NCBI GenBank assembly: GCA_963575745.1
Contig: CAUYUJ010000749.1
Span: 45,842-109,841 of the forward strand
DNA length: 64,000 bases
Source of the DNA: Prorocentrum cordatum
Taxonomy: Eukaryota > Sar > Dinophyceae > Prorocentrales > Prorocentraceae
Direction of reading: 5' to 3'
Position numbers and translations under genes: made by a program. The notes under the pieces were generated by a model. The model saw only the letters and a list, made by a program, of their open reading frames with translations, was not told the origin of the DNA and did no database searches. Numbering within the stretch: position 1 is the stretch's first letter; every line of letters starts with the position of its first letter. Below, in pieces: positions 61,868 through 64,000 of the stretch.

Positions 61868-62370
61868 AGCTACGAGTCGCCGAAAGATCGCTCCAAGACG
61901 CCCAAGATCGCCTCCAGACGGCCCCAGGAGGCCCTCAAGACGCCACAAGAAGCCACCAACAGGCGTCCCAAGAGGCCCTCTAGAATCAACGATCGTCCCA
62001 TTCCGGATGGAAAACCGTATATGTTTAGCACGGTCGCCTCTTGGGCTTTCACGAGGCCCACAACGGCACAAGAGGCCGTCAATATCGACCCCAAATTGCC
62101 AAAATAGGCACCAAAAGGGCTCCAAGACGACCCAAAAGGGCCCCAAGACAGCATCAGAAGCCTCCAAAACGGCCCAGGAGGGACCCAGGACGGCCCCACA
62201 AGGAGGCCCAGAGGGGGAACTGGAATGGACATGTCGAGCCCTCGGCCCAGAAAAAATCTGAGGAGGCACCAAGAGGCCCCCAAGAGGCTCCCACGAGGCC
62301 CACGAGATTCCCAAAAGAGGCCCCTGGAGGCCTCAACACGGCTCGCAAAAGGCCTCAAAAGTGCTGCCCA
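61868..62370. repeat. CCAAGA degenerate island
   Basis: CTCCAAGACGCCCAAGATCG, CCCAAAAGGGCCCCAAGACA and CCAAGAGGCCCCCAAGAGG words, period 10-12. Confidence 0.65.
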
Positions 62371-62534
62371 GGGAAGCCCAGTGGCAGAGCTGCGACCCGC
62401 CAACCATCCTAGACGAATCCGATGAAACTGAAAACCAAAGATTCCCTGGAAATCGCCCGCGTTCCGCAAACTCCGTTGTTCACTCTTACTGCCGCCCCAA
62501 GCGGTCGGCGGTGCGGCGTCAGCCAGTGAATCAG

Positions 62535-62665
62535 ACTTCAACAGCAGCAACGACAACAATTGCACCAATAGCAGCAACAACAACAATGACAACACCAACG
62601 ACAACATCAACAACAACGAACACAACGACAGCAACAACAACCACAGCAACAACACGAATCAACTC

Positions 62666-62699
<34 letters not shown>

Positions 62700-63008
62700 G
62701 CAACAACAACAACAACAACAACACCATCAACAACAACAACAACAACACCAACAACAACCACAACCATAACCACAACCACAACCACAACAACAACAACAAC
62801 AACCACAACAACAACAACAACCGCAGCAGCTACACCAACAACCACAACAACAACACCACCAACGACAACATCACGAATAAGACGAATCAGAAACACAAGT
62901 TCAACACCACCAACAACACCACCACAAGCACCAACACCAACAACAGCAGCAGCAGCAACACCAACACCAGCATAAACAGCATCACCAACAGCAACAACAC
63001 CATCAATG
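62535..63008. repeat. CAA microsatellite
   Basis: CAACAACAA tract with ACC and AGC variants, about 470 bases. Thr and Val frames on the two strands are artefacts. Confidence 0.95.
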
Positions 63009-63009
63009 T

Positions 63010-64000
63010 TAATTCACGCCGCCGAAACTCACTTTTGCCACGCGCCCAAGAGCAATGAATAACCCCTCGGCCCCCTCACTTTGATGCGTTTCCCTTTTTT
63101 GGCAACTCGAATAGAAGCCTCAAAGTTGGGGCCGGAGTATATTCGGTCGGCGGATCGCCAATGCATCGCCGATGCACCGGCGCCAACGGCGTGGAGAAAG
63201 CCGAGCTCCACAATGAGCCGCATCGCCGATGCATCGGCGATGCGGCGAGATCCTCCGAGACCATCTACTCGGATCCCATTTTGGAGGCCCAGTTTTGGTT
63301 TCTCGACTCCCCCCCCTCTCAGGGCTGCGGGGTACTTTCGGAGCTTGCCGAAGCCACCTCGACCTGGTCGTTTCTCGCGCTGCTCCCGCGGGGATTGCTC
63401 ACAATCCCCTCCACCGAGCCCGTTGGGCCACCTGTCGGAGGCTTTTGGGGCCGCTGGGCCCTGAAGGTCGTCTTGGGGGTGCCTCTTGGGGGCCGTCTTG
63501 GAACTATTCTGGTTACTGTGTTTCCCGACTCGACAACGCTATCGTGATCGGTATATACCTGTTGCTGCGGTCGCAGCTCCAGAACCAGCTTGACTAGCTT
63601 GGCAACTGAGGATGACATGGAGACTTGCCATGTCCCCGCCAGGGGCGGTAATGGCGCAGATTGGTGAGGCAATACCGCATACGGACGAAGCATTAGCGCA
63701 CATTAGCGAGGATATTGAGCAGATAGCGAAGGGCAGAGATGAAGCAGAGGAAACGGCGTGACGCACCGTTCGGTTGTTCATGCCCGCATGTTGACATAGC
63801 CACCGAACTCCTAGACATAGTACTGTCCTTCAAGAACAGAAGACCCTCCGCCATCCGAAAATAATAACATTCGAGGGTGCTCAGCCCCAGGATAATCAAA
63901 ACCTCCAACGAAAACACATTGGGGTACCCTCCCCGAACCAACCTCGATCTCATACCTCGATCCGACCGTATGGTCATGAAATAGTTCGGCAAGGGATCCG
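63010..64000. other. No gene recognised; GCATCGCCGATGC block at 63150-63245
   Basis: Unique-looking sequence with short frames. CCAATGCATCGCCGATGCAC and CATCGCCGATGCATCGGCGA form small palindromes. The window ends in ordinary-looking sequence. Confidence 0.4.

Noticed and set aside
62361-62975. Thr-rich protein of 204 codons
   Set aside because: Translation of the CAA microsatellite.

Overview
The window looks like nuclear DNA of a dinoflagellate, and the style recalls Prorocentrum-type genomes (the genus is inference). Three things support this. Relicts of the dinoflagellate spliced-leader (SL) sequence lie next to coding sequence. Introns with GT, GC and GA donors can be read in one gene. 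Several coding blocks resemble large dinoflagellate protein families of unknown function, as far as I can recall them without a database. The DNA is GC-rich, with very large CCT/GGA, CT, GAC, ACT and CAA microsatellites. A 100-base assembly gap sits at 20913-21012. I see no rRNA, tRNA, CRISPR or bacterial operon structure. Most long open frames are low-complexity translations of repeats.

Layout. 1-8.5 kb: dispersed short inverted-repeat elements (MITE-like family A, a long-arm foldback family, an inverted-repeat-bounded CCT microsatellite) and one degraded Cys-containing fragment on the minus strand. 8.5-12.7 kb: a plus-strand multi-exon hypothetical gene whose first ATG lies about 50 nt after an SL-like sequence. 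13.4-17.0 kb: a second plus-strand gene whose six exons can be joined in phase through one GT-AG, one GA-AG, one GC-AG and further GT-AG introns; its introns carry pyrimidine microsatellites on the sense strand. 18.5-20.05 kb: a single-block gene with one frame break and transposase-like features. 21.0-24.99 kb: tandem repeats and a satellite. 25.0-32.4 kb: a minus-strand multi-exon gene of a large family with hAT-transposase-like features. 33-35.5 kb: tandem repeats. 36.4-41.6 kb: a decayed LINE retrotransposon on the minus strand (coiled-coil ORF1, endonuclease, reverse transcriptase) with an SL relict at its 5' end and an internal insertion. 41.8-51.3 kb: blocks of satellite and tandem repeats. 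51.8-60 kb: microsatellites, several hairpin-forming short elements and a minus-strand nucleoside-hydrolase-like gene whose intron is a foldback repeat. 60-64 kb: a tandem duplication of about 742 bp, a CCAAGA island and a CAA microsatellite.

Overall the window records heavy remodelling by mobile DNA: a LINE, several non-autonomous inverted-repeat families, intron-resident elements that may be introners, and SL relicts showing that mRNAs have been copied back into the genome. Exon boundaries are read by eye. Family names rest on motifs I can see plus general recollection, and no similarity search was run.
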